Assembly (NCBI RefSeq): GCF_004765785.1
Contig: NZ_SBIT01000007.1
Coordinates: 1 to 64,000 of the forward strand
Reading direction: 5' to 3'
From: Halorussus ruber
GTDB lineage: Archaea > Halobacteriota > Halobacteria > Halobacteriales > Haladaptataceae
Length of the DNA stretch: 64,000 nucleotides
The notes beneath the pieces are model-generated. The model had not been told where the DNA came from and searched no databases. It was given only the letters and a program-made list of their open reading frames with translations. Position 1 is the first letter of the stretch; every line of letters starts with the position of its first letter. The position numbers were made by a program, and so were the translations under genes. Shown here piece after piece: positions 44,319 through 53,254 of the stretch.

Positions 44319-44687
44319 ATGGACCCGATGGGTGGGAGAGAGGGGACCCGAACGCAGTTGCTTCGGAGTATCGCACTTCTGGTCGCAGTCGTCGGGATGC
44401 TCACAGTCGGCACGCTCGGCCCGGGCGCATTCACGCTCGAATCGGCCGTCGCGGCCGCCGCCGCGGTCAGCACCGCGAGTCAGTCGGCGTCGCCAGCGCC
44501 GCTGGTCGCCGCCGGGCTGTTCGTCGGCGGCGTCCTGCTGGCGGTTCACGCCGAGTTCGGACTCTTCGGTCCCGTCAACCCGAACTCTTCCGGGAGATGG
44601 GCGTCCTGCCGCATCTGCGACCACCGAATCGACGCCGGACGAAGCGAGTGCCCCTACTGCCGCACCAGCGACCCGGTAGAGGAGTAG
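44319..44687 (+). CDS. Membrane protein with C-terminal zinc ribbon
   Basis: A 122-residue protein with two hydrophobic helices (about 15-35 and 58-80) and a cytoplasmic zinc ribbon (CRICDHRIDAGRSECPYC, two CxxC pairs). Function is unknown. The ribbon suggests an adaptor or a regulatory metal site. Confidence 0.7.
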   Translation: MDPMGGREGTRTQLLRSIALLVAVVGMLTVGTLGPGAFTLESAVAAAAAVSTASQSASPAPLVAAGLFVGGVLLAVHAEFGLFGPVNPNSSGRWASCRICDHRIDAGRSECPYCRTSDPVEE

Positions 44688-44825
44688 CGCACCGGACTGC
44701 GGAGCGCGCTCGACTGAACTCACCACTGCCAAACAGAGCCTCCTCTCCGATACGATTCAGAAAGACAACTGTCTCCCAGTCAATAACTCGACAATACTTT
44801 CACTCGTCCAGAGAACCACAGCAAC

Positions 44826-45083
44826 GTGAACAAACGCTGGCTCGCGGTCTCGCTCGCCCTCGTCGCGGTCGGGATTCCACTCGTCTACGTCGGTTGGACC
44901 AGCCGAGGATGCACGCTCGCCGGATGTCCCGAGTCCGCGAAGCACGCCCCGCGACTGGTCGTCCGGTGGTACGGAATCGGCTTCTCCGACGGGTGCAACG
45001 TCTGCATGCTCAACACGCCCGCACTACTGGGTGGCCTCGCGGCCCTTCTCGGAAGCTACTGGACCGGGAGAAAGGCCCTCTAA
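44826..45083 (+). CDS. Two-helix membrane protein with paired cysteines
   Basis: An 85-residue protein, GTG start, with helices at about 5-23 and 60-78. The exterior loop holds four cysteines (GCTLAGC and GCNVCML), which could form disulphides or bind metal. Convergent with nadM, with a four-base stop overlap. Confidence 0.65.
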   Translation: MNKRWLAVSLALVAVGIPLVYVGWTSRGCTLAGCPESAKHAPRLVVRWYGIGFSDGCNVCMLNTPALLGGLAALLGSYWTGRKAL

Positions 45084-45607
45084 GACGGAGTCGCCCCGTT
45101 CGAGTCCGAATCGCTCACGCGCCGAATTCGCTCCAGACCGCCGGTCTCCTCGACGACTTCGACGACCGCGTCCGGGACCAGCGACTCCCAGTCGTCGCCC
45201 GCTATCATCCGGTCGCGGACCTCGGTGCCCTCCAGCACGTCGCGGTTGTACATCGGCGACTGGCGCACCTCGACGCCCGCCTCCTCGAACAGTTGGATGA
45301 CGAGGGGATTGTTCGAGTAGGCCACGTCGAAGTCCGGACTCATGCTCTGGACGTGACTGACCCACACCGAGTTTCGGTCCAAGTCCTCGATTGGGACCGC
45401 GTAGGTCACGAGGTCCTCGTCCACGAGCGACTTGGTTATCATCATGATGCGCTCGCCAGCGGTGAAGGGGTCGTGTCGCGTGTGGGAGTCGCCCGCGCTC
45501 CCGATGCCGAGGACCAACTCGTCTACCTCCTCGGCGATGCTCTGGACCACGTTGTGGTGGCCGTTGTGGTAGGGCTGAAACCGCCCGATGTAAAATCCGC
45601 GAGTCAT
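45080..45607 (-). CDS. nadM: Nicotinamide-nucleotide adenylyltransferase
   Basis: A 175-residue nucleotidyltransferase. RGFYIGRFQPYHNGHHNVV contains the HxGH motif. The GIGSAGDSHTRHDPFTAGERIMMI segment and the C-terminal GTEVRDRM motif (ISxxxxR equivalent) are those of archaeal NadM. It makes NAD from NMN and ATP. The extra C-terminal tail is polar. Confidence 0.95.
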   Translation of the reverse strand: MTRGFYIGRFQPYHNGHHNVVQSIAEEVDELVLGIGSAGDSHTRHDPFTAGERIMMITKSLVDEDLVTYAVPIEDLDRNSVWVSHVQSMSPDFDVAYSNNPLVIQLFEEAGVEVRQSPMYNRDVLEGTEVRDRMIAGDDWESLVPDAVVEVVEETGGLERIRRVSDSDSNGATPS

Positions 45608-45777
45608 ACGTACCGTTGCACGGCGCGGTTTTATAAGGGTGGCGAGTCTCCGCGTCCAGAGAAAACGGCGGTTTCGGCCGGTTTCTCCGGAAGTCTGACG
45701 TAGCCGCCTCGGGCGAATCGAGGGAGAAAGTATATCAATTCTCCAGCCCTCAATTCAGACACGTACAGGACAGTTCT

Positions 45778-47790
45778 ATGAGCAAGGACACCGATAACGA
45801 GGCTCCGCCGCCGGAGCAAACGACCGAGCAGGGGGGCTCGGAGTTCGAGGACCTCGGCAGCGACGTCGAACCCGATATCGCAGACGACGCCGCAGTCGAG
45901 GCCGATTTGCTCGGCGGTCTGGAGATCGAGACTACCGACGAGATAGATATTCCCGACCGACTGGTGGACCAGGTCATCGGGCAGGACCACGCCCGCGACG
46001 TGGTCCAGAAGGCGGCCAAGCAGCGCCGCCACGTCATGATGATCGGCACGCCCGGTACGGGCAAGTCGATGCTGGCGAAGGCGATGAGCGAACTCCTCCC
46101 GAAGGAGGACCTTCAGGACGTACTCGTCTACCACAACCCCGACGACGGCAACGAACCGAAGGTTCGGACCGTCCCCGCGGGCAAGGGCGACCAGATTATC
46201 GAGGCCCACAAGGAGGAGGCCCGCAAGCGCAACCAGATGCGCTCGTTCCTGATGTGGGTCATCATCGCCATCGTGGTGGGCTACTCGCTGCTCATCGCAA
46301 CCCGGCCGCTGCTGGGCATCCTCGCGGCTGGCGTCATCTACCTCGCGTTCCGCTACGGCTCGCGGGGCAACGACGCGATGATTCCCAACCTGCTGGTCAA
46401 CCACGCCGACCAGACCACCGCGCCCTTCGAGGACGCCACCGGTGCCCACGCCGGTGCGCTGCTGGGCGACGTTCGCCACGACCCCTTCCAGTCCGGCGGG
46501 ATGGAGACCCCGAGCCACGACCGCGTGGAGCCGGGTGCCATCCACAAGGCCAACAAGGGCGTGCTGTTCGTGGACGAGATCAACACCCTCGACATCCGGT
46601 CCCAGCAGAAGCTGATGACCGCGATTCAGGAGGGCGAGTTCTCCATCACGGGCCAGTCCGAGCGCTCCTCGGGCGCGATGGTCCAGACCGAACCCGTCCC
46701 CTGTGACTTCATCATGATCGCCGCGGGGAACATGGACGCGATGGAGAACATGCACCCCGCCCTGCGCTCGCGTATCAAGGGATACGGGTACGAGGTCTAC
46801 ATGGACGACACCATCGAGGACACCCCGGAGATGCGCCGGAAGTACACCCGGTTCATCGCCCAAGAGGTCGAGAAGGACGGCCGCCTCCCGCACTTCAACG
46901 AGGAGGCCGTCGAGGAGGTCATCCTCGAAGCCCAGCGCCGGTCGGGCCGCAAGGACCACCTCACCCTCAAACTGCGTGACCTCGGCGGACTCGTTCGCGT
47001 CGCGGGCGACATCGCTCGCGCCGAGAACAAAGACCAGACCGAGCGCGAGGACGTCTTGCAGGCCAAGCGCCGGAGTCGCTCCATCGAGCAGCAGGTCGCC
47101 GACGAGTACATCGAACGCCGCAAGGACTACGAACTCACCGTCAACGCGGGCGACGTGGTCGGCCGCGTCAACGGACTCGCAGTCATGGGCGAGGACTCCG
47201 GTATCGTCCTCCCCGTGATGGCGGAGGTCACGCCCTCGCAGGGGCCGGGCGAAGTCATCGCCACCGGGCAACTCAAGGACATGGCCGCCGAGGCAGTCCA
47301 GAACGTCTCTGCCATCATCAAGAAGTTCAGCGACGAGGACATCTCCGAGAAGGACGTTCACATCCAGTTCGTGCAAGCGGGCCAGCAGGGCGTGGACGGC
47401 GACTCGGCGTCGATTACGGTCGCCACCGCGGTCATCTCCGCGCTGGAGGACATCTCCGTCGAGCAGGACCTCGCCATGACCGGTTCGCTGTCGGTCCGGG
47501 GCGACGTGCTTCCGGTCGGCGGCGTCACCCACAAAATCGAGGCCGCCGCGAAGGCGGGTCTCGACCGGGTCATCATCCCGAAGGCCAACGAGGACGACGT
47601 GATGATAGAAGAGGAGTACGAGGAGCAGATCGAAATCATCCCCGTCTCCCACATCAGCGAAGTGCTGGAAGTCGCCCTCGCGGGCGAGGCCGAGAAGGAC
47701 AGTCTCGTGGACCGCCTGAAGAACATCACCGGGTCGGCGCTCGACCGACAGGTCGGTCGTCAGGGCACCGGCAGTCCGAGCCCGCAGTAA
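45778..47790 (+). CDS. lonB: Membrane-bound Lon protease LonB
   Basis: A 670-residue archaeal LonB. Walker A GTPGTGKS is at 90-97. Two membrane helices lie at about 157-190, inserted in the AAA+ domain, then the Walker B region LFVDEIN. The proteolytic domain carries the Ser543-Lys586 dyad (GDSASIT and VTHKIEAA). It degrades misfolded and regulatory membrane-associated proteins, including carotenoid-pathway enzymes in other haloarchaea. GTATATCAAT about 45 bases upstream is a likely TATA box. Confidence 0.97.
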   Translation: MSKDTDNEAPPPEQTTEQGGSEFEDLGSDVEPDIADDAAVEADLLGGLEIETTDEIDIPDRLVDQVIGQDHARDVVQKAAKQRRHVMMIGTPGTGKSMLAKAMSELLPKEDLQDVLVYHNPDDGNEPKVRTVPAGKGDQIIEAHKEEARKRNQMRSFLMWVIIAIVVGYSLLIATRPLLGILAAGVIYLAFRYGSRGNDAMIPNLLVNHADQTTAPFEDATGAHAGALLGDVRHDPFQSGGMETPSHDRVEPGAIHKANKGVLFVDEINTLDIRSQQKLMTAIQEGEFSITGQSERSSGAMVQTEPVPCDFIMIAAGNMDAMENMHPALRSRIKGYGYEVYMDDTIEDTPEMRRKYTRFIAQEVEKDGRLPHFNEEAVEEVILEAQRRSGRKDHLTLKLRDLGGLVRVAGDIARAENKDQTEREDVLQAKRRSRSIEQQVADEYIERRKDYELTVNAGDVVGRVNGLAVMGEDSGIVLPVMAEVTPSQGPGEVIATGQLKDMAAEAVQNVSAIIKKFSDEDISEKDVHIQFVQAGQQGVDGDSASITVATAVISALEDISVEQDLAMTGSLSVRGDVLPVGGVTHKIEAAAKAGLDRVIIPKANEDDVMIEEEYEEQIEIIPVSHISEVLEVALAGEAEKDSLVDRLKNITGSALDRQVGRQGTGSPSPQ

Positions 47791-47903
47791 CTCGGACAGT
47801 CTTCTTTCACTTGCGATTCGAGGACGGCGAGCGTCCCGTCTGCCGTTTTCGCCGACCGGGAACGATAGATGCTTATTTTAACAGACCTATCGTATCGAAG
47901 GAC

Positions 47904-48095
47904 ATGGGACTCAAAAAGAGCCTCCTGAACGGTATCGTCGCGTTCGTCGTCGCAACGCTGGCCGCGCGAGCGGTCGGCGGCGACGGCACGAAGACCGGCC
48001 TGATGACCGGTAGTTCGGTGGCGATTGCGTCACTGCTGTCCGGCGGGTCCGACAGCACCGAAATCGAGTTCGAAGACGACGCCGCCGCCGAGTAG
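47904..48095 (+). CDS. Small membrane protein, 63 residues
   Basis: MGLKKSLLNGIVAFVVATLA starts a 63-residue protein with two short hydrophobic segments (about 9-23 and 35-48) and an acidic tail. The upstream TTATTTTAACAG (about 47872) may be its promoter. Function is unknown. Confidence 0.65.
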   Translation: MGLKKSLLNGIVAFVVATLAARAVGGDGTKTGLMTGSSVAIASLLSGGSDSTEIEFEDDAAAE

Positions 48096-48107
48096 ATTCG
48101 ACCCCGG

Positions 48108-48695
48108 TCAGAAATCGTCCTCTTTTGCGTAGGGTTGACTCCAGAGGGTCACCTGTAGCACCACCGACTTGAACCACGCGTCGTGCATCTTTCGGACCGT
48201 CTCGTCGTCGTGGTCGCTGTTCTCGAGGAACTGGCGAATCGTCGCGGTAATCGGGTAGACGAACGCTATCATGTACCGAAGGTGGACGATGGGAACTGAG
48301 TCCACCTCGTCGGTCTGGTTCTTCTTGTCGCGGTGCCGGAGCGCGATTTCGTGCTGGTAGTCGAGCCACTCCTCGTCGTAAGGCGGGTTGCAGGTGTCAC
48401 GAATCCACTGGCCGAATCGCTCGCGCACCCGGTCGAGGTACTCCTCGATGGGTTCGCCCTCGGGCGTGGCGAAGTACTTAAGCAGGAAGTCGTGGTCGCC
48501 GACGAACCCGTACCACACCTCAAGCACGTCGTCGATTTGGTCCTCCAGCACGTCGCCCGCCATCCGGAGGTGTTTCTCGTCCTCGTCGGACCACATCACC
48601 GTCTGCTGTAACTTCTCGAACTCCTCGGCCGTCACGGGCGATTCGGCCACCGACTCCTCGCCGTAGGTGTAGCCCGGAATGTCGCTCTCGCTCAT
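48108..48695 (-). CDS. Protoglobin
   Basis: A 195-residue single-domain globin of the protoglobin family: IPGYTYGEESVAESPVTAEEFEKL at the N terminus, and LDYQHEIALRHRDKKN with the probable proximal haem ligand His121. Protoglobins bind O2, CO or NO; here there is no fused signalling domain. It may sense or scavenge gases. It is convergent with the small membrane-protein gene. Confidence 0.92.
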   Translation of the reverse strand: MSESDIPGYTYGEESVAESPVTAEEFEKLQQTVMWSDEDEKHLRMAGDVLEDQIDDVLEVWYGFVGDHDFLLKYFATPEGEPIEEYLDRVRERFGQWIRDTCNPPYDEEWLDYQHEIALRHRDKKNQTDEVDSVPIVHLRYMIAFVYPITATIRQFLENSDHDDETVRKMHDAWFKSVVLQVTLWSQPYAKEDDF

Positions 48696-48930
48696 GGGTA
48701 TCCCGGTGACACCACACCACGAGAGCTGTTAACAATTATCTAGGATAAGGGAGGGGTCAGGTTCGGAAAACGCCTTCCGAGTCTCCCAGCCGGTCGGAGT
48801 TGGGGAGGGTCACGTGCGCGCAGTCCTGCGCGTACGAGATGAAAATATTATACTTCCGGGGCAGACACCCGTCTCTACCTCCGCGCTATACCCGCGGAGC
48901 GACGAAACTTAACTGTCCCCGCCCCGACGT

Positions 48931-49770
48931 GTGAGTGTGACCGAAACCGTTCTCATCACTGGTTGCTCGTCGGGCATCGGACGCGAGACGGCCCACGTCT
49001 TCCTCGAAGACGGGTGGGAAGTCTACGCGACCGCCCGGAACCCCGCCGACATCCAAGCGCTCGGCGAGGCCGGGGCCAACATCGGGACCCTCGACGTGAC
49101 CGACGAAGACGACGTGGAGCGCACGGTCGAACGTATCATCGACGAGCAGGGCCGCATCGACTGTCTGGTCAACAACGCCGGGTACGCGCAGGTCGGCCCC
49201 GTCGAGGACGTGCCCGTAGAGCGCGTCGAGGAGCAGTTCGAGGTCAACGTCTTCGGCCCGCACCGCCTCGCCCGCGAGGTCCTGCCCCACATGCGAGAGC
49301 GCCGGACCGGCACCATCGTCAACGTCTCCAGCGTCGCCGGTCGGGTCGCCACGCCCGGCATCGGCATCTACAACGGGTCGAAGTTCGCCATGGAGGGGAT
49401 TTCGGACGCGCTCCGGCCCGAAGTGGACGAGTACGGCATCGACGTGGTGCTGGTCGAACCCGGCCCGGTCGACACCGCCTTCGCCGAGCGCGCGAACGAC
49501 GAAATCGATGGGCTGGAGCGGTCCGGAGCCTACGACTCGCTGTACTCCGTACTGGAGGACACCGAGGCCATCGGCGGCGGCGGTCCCGGCGCGGTCGAAC
49601 CCCGGCGCGTGGCCGAGACGATTCTCGACGCCGCGAACCTGACCGACCCCGCGGCGCGCTATCCGGTCGGGCAGGTGGCCAAGGTGTCGCTGCTCGCGCG
49701 GTTCCTCCCCGCGAAGTTGCAGGACAAGCTCTACGGACTCCTGATCTCGTTCGCCGGACGAGTCCGCTGA
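48931..49770 (+). CDS. Short-chain dehydrogenase/reductase
   Basis: A 279-residue classical SDR. LITGCSSGIGRETA is the cofactor motif, VNNAGYA the structural motif, the catalytic Ser lies in NVSSVAGRV, and YNGSK is the YxxxK pair. An Asp at the end of strand 3 (LDVTDEDDV) is present. Substrate is unknown. A second GTG two codons inside (48937) is an alternative start. Confidence 0.9.
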   Translation: MSVTETVLITGCSSGIGRETAHVFLEDGWEVYATARNPADIQALGEAGANIGTLDVTDEDDVERTVERIIDEQGRIDCLVNNAGYAQVGPVEDVPVERVEEQFEVNVFGPHRLAREVLPHMRERRTGTIVNVSSVAGRVATPGIGIYNGSKFAMEGISDALRPEVDEYGIDVVLVEPGPVDTAFAERANDEIDGLERSGAYDSLYSVLEDTEAIGGGGPGAVEPRRVAETILDAANLTDPAARYPVGQVAKVSLLARFLPAKLQDKLYGLLISFAGRVR

Positions 49771-49771
49771 A

Positions 49772-50878
49772 TCAGTCTAAGCAGTTCGCCACGAGCGCGA
49801 GCATCCGCTCGCCCCGCACCTCGTCGGCCAGCAGGGGCACGCGCTTGACGTCGTGGCCGCGGAAGACCTCCTGAGCTTCCTTGAGGGCGTCCTGCTGGAC
49901 CTCCCAGCGGCGCTGGCAGAACTCGCAGGTGTCGAGGTTCGGCGAGACGAAGGCGTCGGTGTCGGTCTCCTCGCCCGCCACGTCGGTCAAGTCCTCCATC
50001 ACCTTGTTGACCACGACGGTCCCGACGGGGACCTCGAACTCCGCGAGTTGACCCAGCAGGCGCTTGGACTCGAAGACGCTCATCTCCTCGGGCACCATCA
50101 CGACCCGGAAGTCGGTCTTCGAGGGGTCCCGCAGGGTCGCCCGCAGGCGCTCGATGCGGTCGCTGAGTTCTTCGAGGTCGTCGAGCCCCTGTTCGGGGTC
50201 GGCCTCCTCGCCGCCGAACATCCCCTTGACGCCCTCCATCATGCCCTGGAACTTCTGTTTCATCTTCATGATGCGCCCGACCATCGAGTCCATGAGTTCC
50301 GGCAGTTCCAGCAGTCGCAGGGTGTGGCCGGTCGGCGCGGTGTCCACGACGACGCGCTCGAACCGCTCGTCGTCCATGAACTCCAGCAGCTTCTGCATCG
50401 CGGCGGCCTCGTCCGCGCCGGGCATCGGCCCGCCCAGCATCGACTCCATCGGGTTCTCGCCGCCCAGCATCCCGCCGAGGCCGCCCATCGGGCCGCTGTC
50501 GTCGCCCATCGGTCCGGATGCAGGGTCTACTTCGTCGGCACTCCCGTCGCCCGCGGCTCCGCCGAACATCGCGTCGCCCTCCTCCATCGCCGCCTCGGGG
50601 TCGATTTCCGCGGCGTAGAGCGGCACGTCCTCGCGGATGCGCTCGGGACTCGCCGGGATGTCGGTCTCGAAGGTGTCCGACAGCGAGTGGGCCGGGTCGG
50701 TCGAGACCACCAGTGTCGAAGTACCGTCGCGGGCGCTGGCCAGTCCCGTCGCGGCCGCCATCGTGGTCTTGCCGACGCCGCCCTTCCCGCCGTAGAGGAC
50801 GTACTCGGGCGCGTCTACCCCTTTCGGCACGTCGCTCTCGTCGATACGTTCGACCGCCTCGACGTCGAGTTCGCTCAT
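49772..50878 (-). CDS. ArsA/Get3-type ATPase
   Basis: A 368-residue P-loop ATPase. YGGKGGVGKTTMAAATG is the deviant Walker A, STDPAHSLSDTFETD is switch I and VVDTAPTGHTLRLL is switch II. A Gly/Met-rich helical insert (about 115-165 and 190-215) is the place of the hydrophobic client-binding groove. CxxC in DTCEFCQRRW fits the zinc site of Get3/TRC40. It probably targets tail-anchored proteins rather than pumping arsenite, as no arsenic genes are nearby. Confidence 0.88.
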   Translation of the reverse strand: MSELDVEAVERIDESDVPKGVDAPEYVLYGGKGGVGKTTMAAATGLASARDGTSTLVVSTDPAHSLSDTFETDIPASPERIREDVPLYAAEIDPEAAMEEGDAMFGGAAGDGSADEVDPASGPMGDDSGPMGGLGGMLGGENPMESMLGGPMPGADEAAAMQKLLEFMDDERFERVVVDTAPTGHTLRLLELPELMDSMVGRIMKMKQKFQGMMEGVKGMFGGEEADPEQGLDDLEELSDRIERLRATLRDPSKTDFRVVMVPEEMSVFESKRLLGQLAEFEVPVGTVVVNKVMEDLTDVAGEETDTDAFVSPNLDTCEFCQRRWEVQQDALKEAQEVFRGHDVKRVPLLADEVRGERMLALVANCLD

Positions 50879-51221
50879 TGCCGGAGGGTAGTCAGTCGGG
50901 ACTTACGTACCCGTCGGTCTGGGGTATCGCGGCGGCGTCGCGGCGTCGGAACCGGCTTCCGTCCGAGCGCGGCGAGTGCCGAGAGAGCCGGTCCGGTCGC
51001 CCCGAAATAACTCTGTATTTCTAAAAGCATTGCTTCTATTGTCTTAGCGATTGTCTGCATTTGTCTCTGGAGCAACAGACGGTTGTATCGATGTGTATCC
51101 GAGGCCCGCGGAAGAAACCGCTACTCCTCGTCACGCTCGGCAGAACGCCCGCGATTCCGACGGTCGAGAAACAGCGACCCCGACGCGACTCGCCGAAAAA
51201 CTAGATTGCCGGACGTTCTCC
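50879..51221. other. Intergenic region upstream of the ArsA/Get3 gene
   Basis: No gene was seen. An AT-richer stretch (51010-51070) could carry a promoter for the minus-strand ATPase; nothing else stands out. Confidence 0.4.
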
Positions 51222-51443
51222 CTACCCGTCGTTCTCCTCGTTCGCCTCGGTGTGTTTGCCCTGCACCCGGTCGTGGTCGCCCTCCTCGTCGTCGGGGAGC
51301 GTCGCGGCGTCGGACTGGTCGGTCTGCTCGGGGTCCATCTCCTCGTCCACGCGCTCCATCTCCTCCTCGACTTCCTGTTCGCGCTCGGCCTCCATCTCCT
51401 CGCGTCGGTCGCTCTCGCTCTCGGCGGTCTCCTCGTCTACCAT
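51222..51443 (-). CDS. Small Glu/Asp-rich protein
   Basis: A 73-residue protein made largely of Glu, Asp, Met and Arg, with heptad-like spacing (REEMEAEREQEVEEEMERVDEEMD), probably a helical or disordered peptide. The composition is typical of haloarchaeal small acidic proteins, but it could be a chance frame in GC-rich DNA. Function is unknown. Confidence 0.5.
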   Translation of the reverse strand: MVDEETAESESDRREEMEAEREQEVEEEMERVDEEMDPEQTDQSDAATLPDDEEGDHDRVQGKHTEANEENDG

Positions 51444-51497
51444 GGCTAAATCGTGGGCCGCGATAGCCTTTGACTTGGTGGCCTCCCGTCGAAAAGC

Positions 51498-51529
51498 GCC
51501 GCGCGCGCGCGGGACCGCGAGCGCGCGGC
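51498..51529. repeat. GC near-palindrome
   Basis: GCCGCGCGCGCGCGG, spacer GA, CCGCGAGCGCGCGGC: 15-base arms with a single mismatch, about 90 bases before the flavin reductase gene. It resembles the palindromes at 23359 and 38779. Confidence 0.5.
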
Positions 51530-51619
51530 CCTTTCAACAGACGGAGACGCGGCGATTCAGAGACGCCGCGATTCGCCGCAAGCGCAACTACTTCCCCCGC
51601 GGGACCCTCACGCGACGAC

Positions 51620-52213
51620 ATGGAACTCGACCCCGACGAAGTCGGGTCGCTGTACCGGACCCTCGCTGGCGCGGTCGTCCCCCGGCCTATCGCGTGGGTC
51701 AGCACGACCAACCCCGACGGAATCGACAACCTCGCGCCCTACAGCTTCTTCAACGTCGTCGCCTACGACCCGCCGGTCGTGATGTTCGCGCCGGTGGACG
51801 ACGACGACGCCCCCGGCGGCCTGAAGGACACGCCCCGGAACGTTCGGGAGACCGAGGAGTTCGTCGTCAACGTCGTCACCGAGTCGGTCGCCGAGGCGAT
51901 GAACCAGACCAGCGCGACCCTCCCGGCGGGCGAGAGCGAGTTCGACCGCGCCGACCTCACCCGCGCCGACTCGACCGCGGTCACGCCGCCGCGAGTCGCC
52001 GAGTCGCCCGTCGCCTTCGAGTGTTCGCTCTACGAGATGGTGGACGTCGGCGAGTCCACGATGGTGCTGGGCGAAGTCGAGTGGGTCCACGTGGACGACG
52101 AGGTGACGACCGACGGAAAAATGGACGTGGAGAAACTGGATGCTGTCGGGCGACTGTCGGGAAGTTTATACGCGACGACGGAAAACCGATTCTCGATGGA
52201 GCGTCCCCCATGA
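51620..52213 (+). CDS. Flavin reductase-like FMN-binding protein
   Basis: A 197-residue split-barrel flavoprotein. AGAVVPRPIAWVSTTNPDGIDNLAPYSFFNVVAYDPPVVMF is split across the conserved FMN-binding strands, and a later LGEVEWVHVDD strand completes the barrel. It probably reduces or binds FMN. Its stop overlaps the AAC(3)-like gene by four bases, so the two are co-expressed. Confidence 0.88.
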   Translation: MELDPDEVGSLYRTLAGAVVPRPIAWVSTTNPDGIDNLAPYSFFNVVAYDPPVVMFAPVDDDDAPGGLKDTPRNVRETEEFVVNVVTESVAEAMNQTSATLPAGESEFDRADLTRADSTAVTPPRVAESPVAFECSLYEMVDVGESTMVLGEVEWVHVDDEVTTDGKMDVEKLDAVGRLSGSLYATTENRFSMERPP

Positions 52214-53136
52214 CTGACGAGAGCGCAGAAACCCACGATGACGAGACGACAGAAGACGAGAAGCCAGCAGACGAGAAGCCAGCAGACGCCGAACTCGAAT
52301 CCGACGACGTGGACGTGCAGGGCGAAGCGAAGGCCATCGAGCGCACGGACGCCCCGCTGACGGTCGAGCGACTCGCCGAGGAGTTCCGGAATCTCGGCGT
52401 CGAAGCGGGCGACACCCTGCTGGTCCACTCCTCGATGTCGTCGCTCGGGTGGGTCGCGGTCGGCCCGACGACCGTGGTGGACGCGCTGATGGAAGTCGTC
52501 ACCACCGACGGGACGCTCGTGATGCCCGCCCACTCGGGCCAGTACACCGACCCCGAGGGCTGGGAACACCCGCCCGTCCCCGACGACTGGGTCGAGGAGA
52601 TTCGGGCCTCGCGGCCGCCCTTCCGCCCCGCCGTCACGCCGACCCGCGGAATGGGCGCGATTGGCGAGACCTTCCGGACCTACCCCGAGGCCCGACGAAG
52701 CCGCCACCCGATTTACTCCTTCTCGGCGTGGGGCGCGGACGCCGAGGAGATTGTCGCCGACCACGCCTACGACCACGGCCTCGGCGAGAAGTCGCCCCTC
52801 GCAGCGGTCTACGACCGCGAGGGGACCATCCTGATGCTCGGCACCGGCCACGAGACCAACACCTCGCTCCACCTCGCGGAACACCGCGCCGACCGCGAGC
52901 AGGAAATCGTGACCCAGTCCGCGCCGGTGCTGGACGAGAACGGCGAGCGCGTGATGAGAGAGTTCGAGGAGTTAGACTACAACTCCGACGACTTCCCCGA
53001 GGCAGGGCAGGACTTCGAAGAGGAGTATCCGGAGGCGGTCACTCGGGGGCGGGTCGGGTCCGGCGCGGCCAAACTCCTCGACCAGCGCGCCATCGTGGAC
53101 TACGGCGCGGAGTGGTTCGAGACGAATCGGGAGTAG
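52210..53136 (+). CDS. AAC(3)-family N-acetyltransferase
   Basis: A 308-residue protein. An acidic leader (about 1-45, with repeated EKPADEKPAD) precedes the antibiotic N-acetyltransferase domain: DTLLVHSSMSSLGWVAVGPTTVVDAL, VMPAHSGQYTDPEGW and GTGHETNTSLHLAEHRA. The family acetylates aminoglycosides using acetyl-CoA, but many members have other substrates; resistance cannot be inferred. Translationally coupled to the flavin reductase. Confidence 0.85.
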   Translation: MTDESAETHDDETTEDEKPADEKPADAELESDDVDVQGEAKAIERTDAPLTVERLAEEFRNLGVEAGDTLLVHSSMSSLGWVAVGPTTVVDALMEVVTTDGTLVMPAHSGQYTDPEGWEHPPVPDDWVEEIRASRPPFRPAVTPTRGMGAIGETFRTYPEARRSRHPIYSFSAWGADAEEIVADHAYDHGLGEKSPLAAVYDREGTILMLGTGHETNTSLHLAEHRADREQEIVTQSAPVLDENGERVMREFEELDYNSDDFPEAGQDFEEEYPEAVTRGRVGSGAAKLLDQRAIVDYGAEWFETNRE

Positions 53137-53235
53137 TCGGGGACCTCCCATCTAGTTCTCTCATCATGGCTCGGGTGATAGCCCTGTATTTTACAGAATC
53201 AACTAGTATTCATTCCGATAATATTTTAACGGTTC

Positions 53236-53253
53236 GTAGTCTAATACGACTAC
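53236..53253 (+). promoter_or_regulatory. Inverted repeat at start of membrane-GAF gene
   Basis: GTAGTC, spacer TAATAC, GACTAC, directly before the GTG start at 53255, with ATATTTTAAC (53221-53230) at TATA distance. A regulator or DNA-binding dimer could act here. Confidence 0.35.
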
Positions 53254-53254
53254 C

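Noticed and set aside
49772-50878. Arsenite efflux ATPase
   Set aside because: No arsenic genes are nearby, and the CxxC zinc site plus hydrophobic insert fit Get3/TRC40 better.
52210-53136. Aminoglycoside resistance determinant
   Set aside because: The AAC(3) fold is clear, but family members have diverse substrates and archaeal ribosomes are naturally insensitive to many aminoglycosides, so resistance cannot be claimed.
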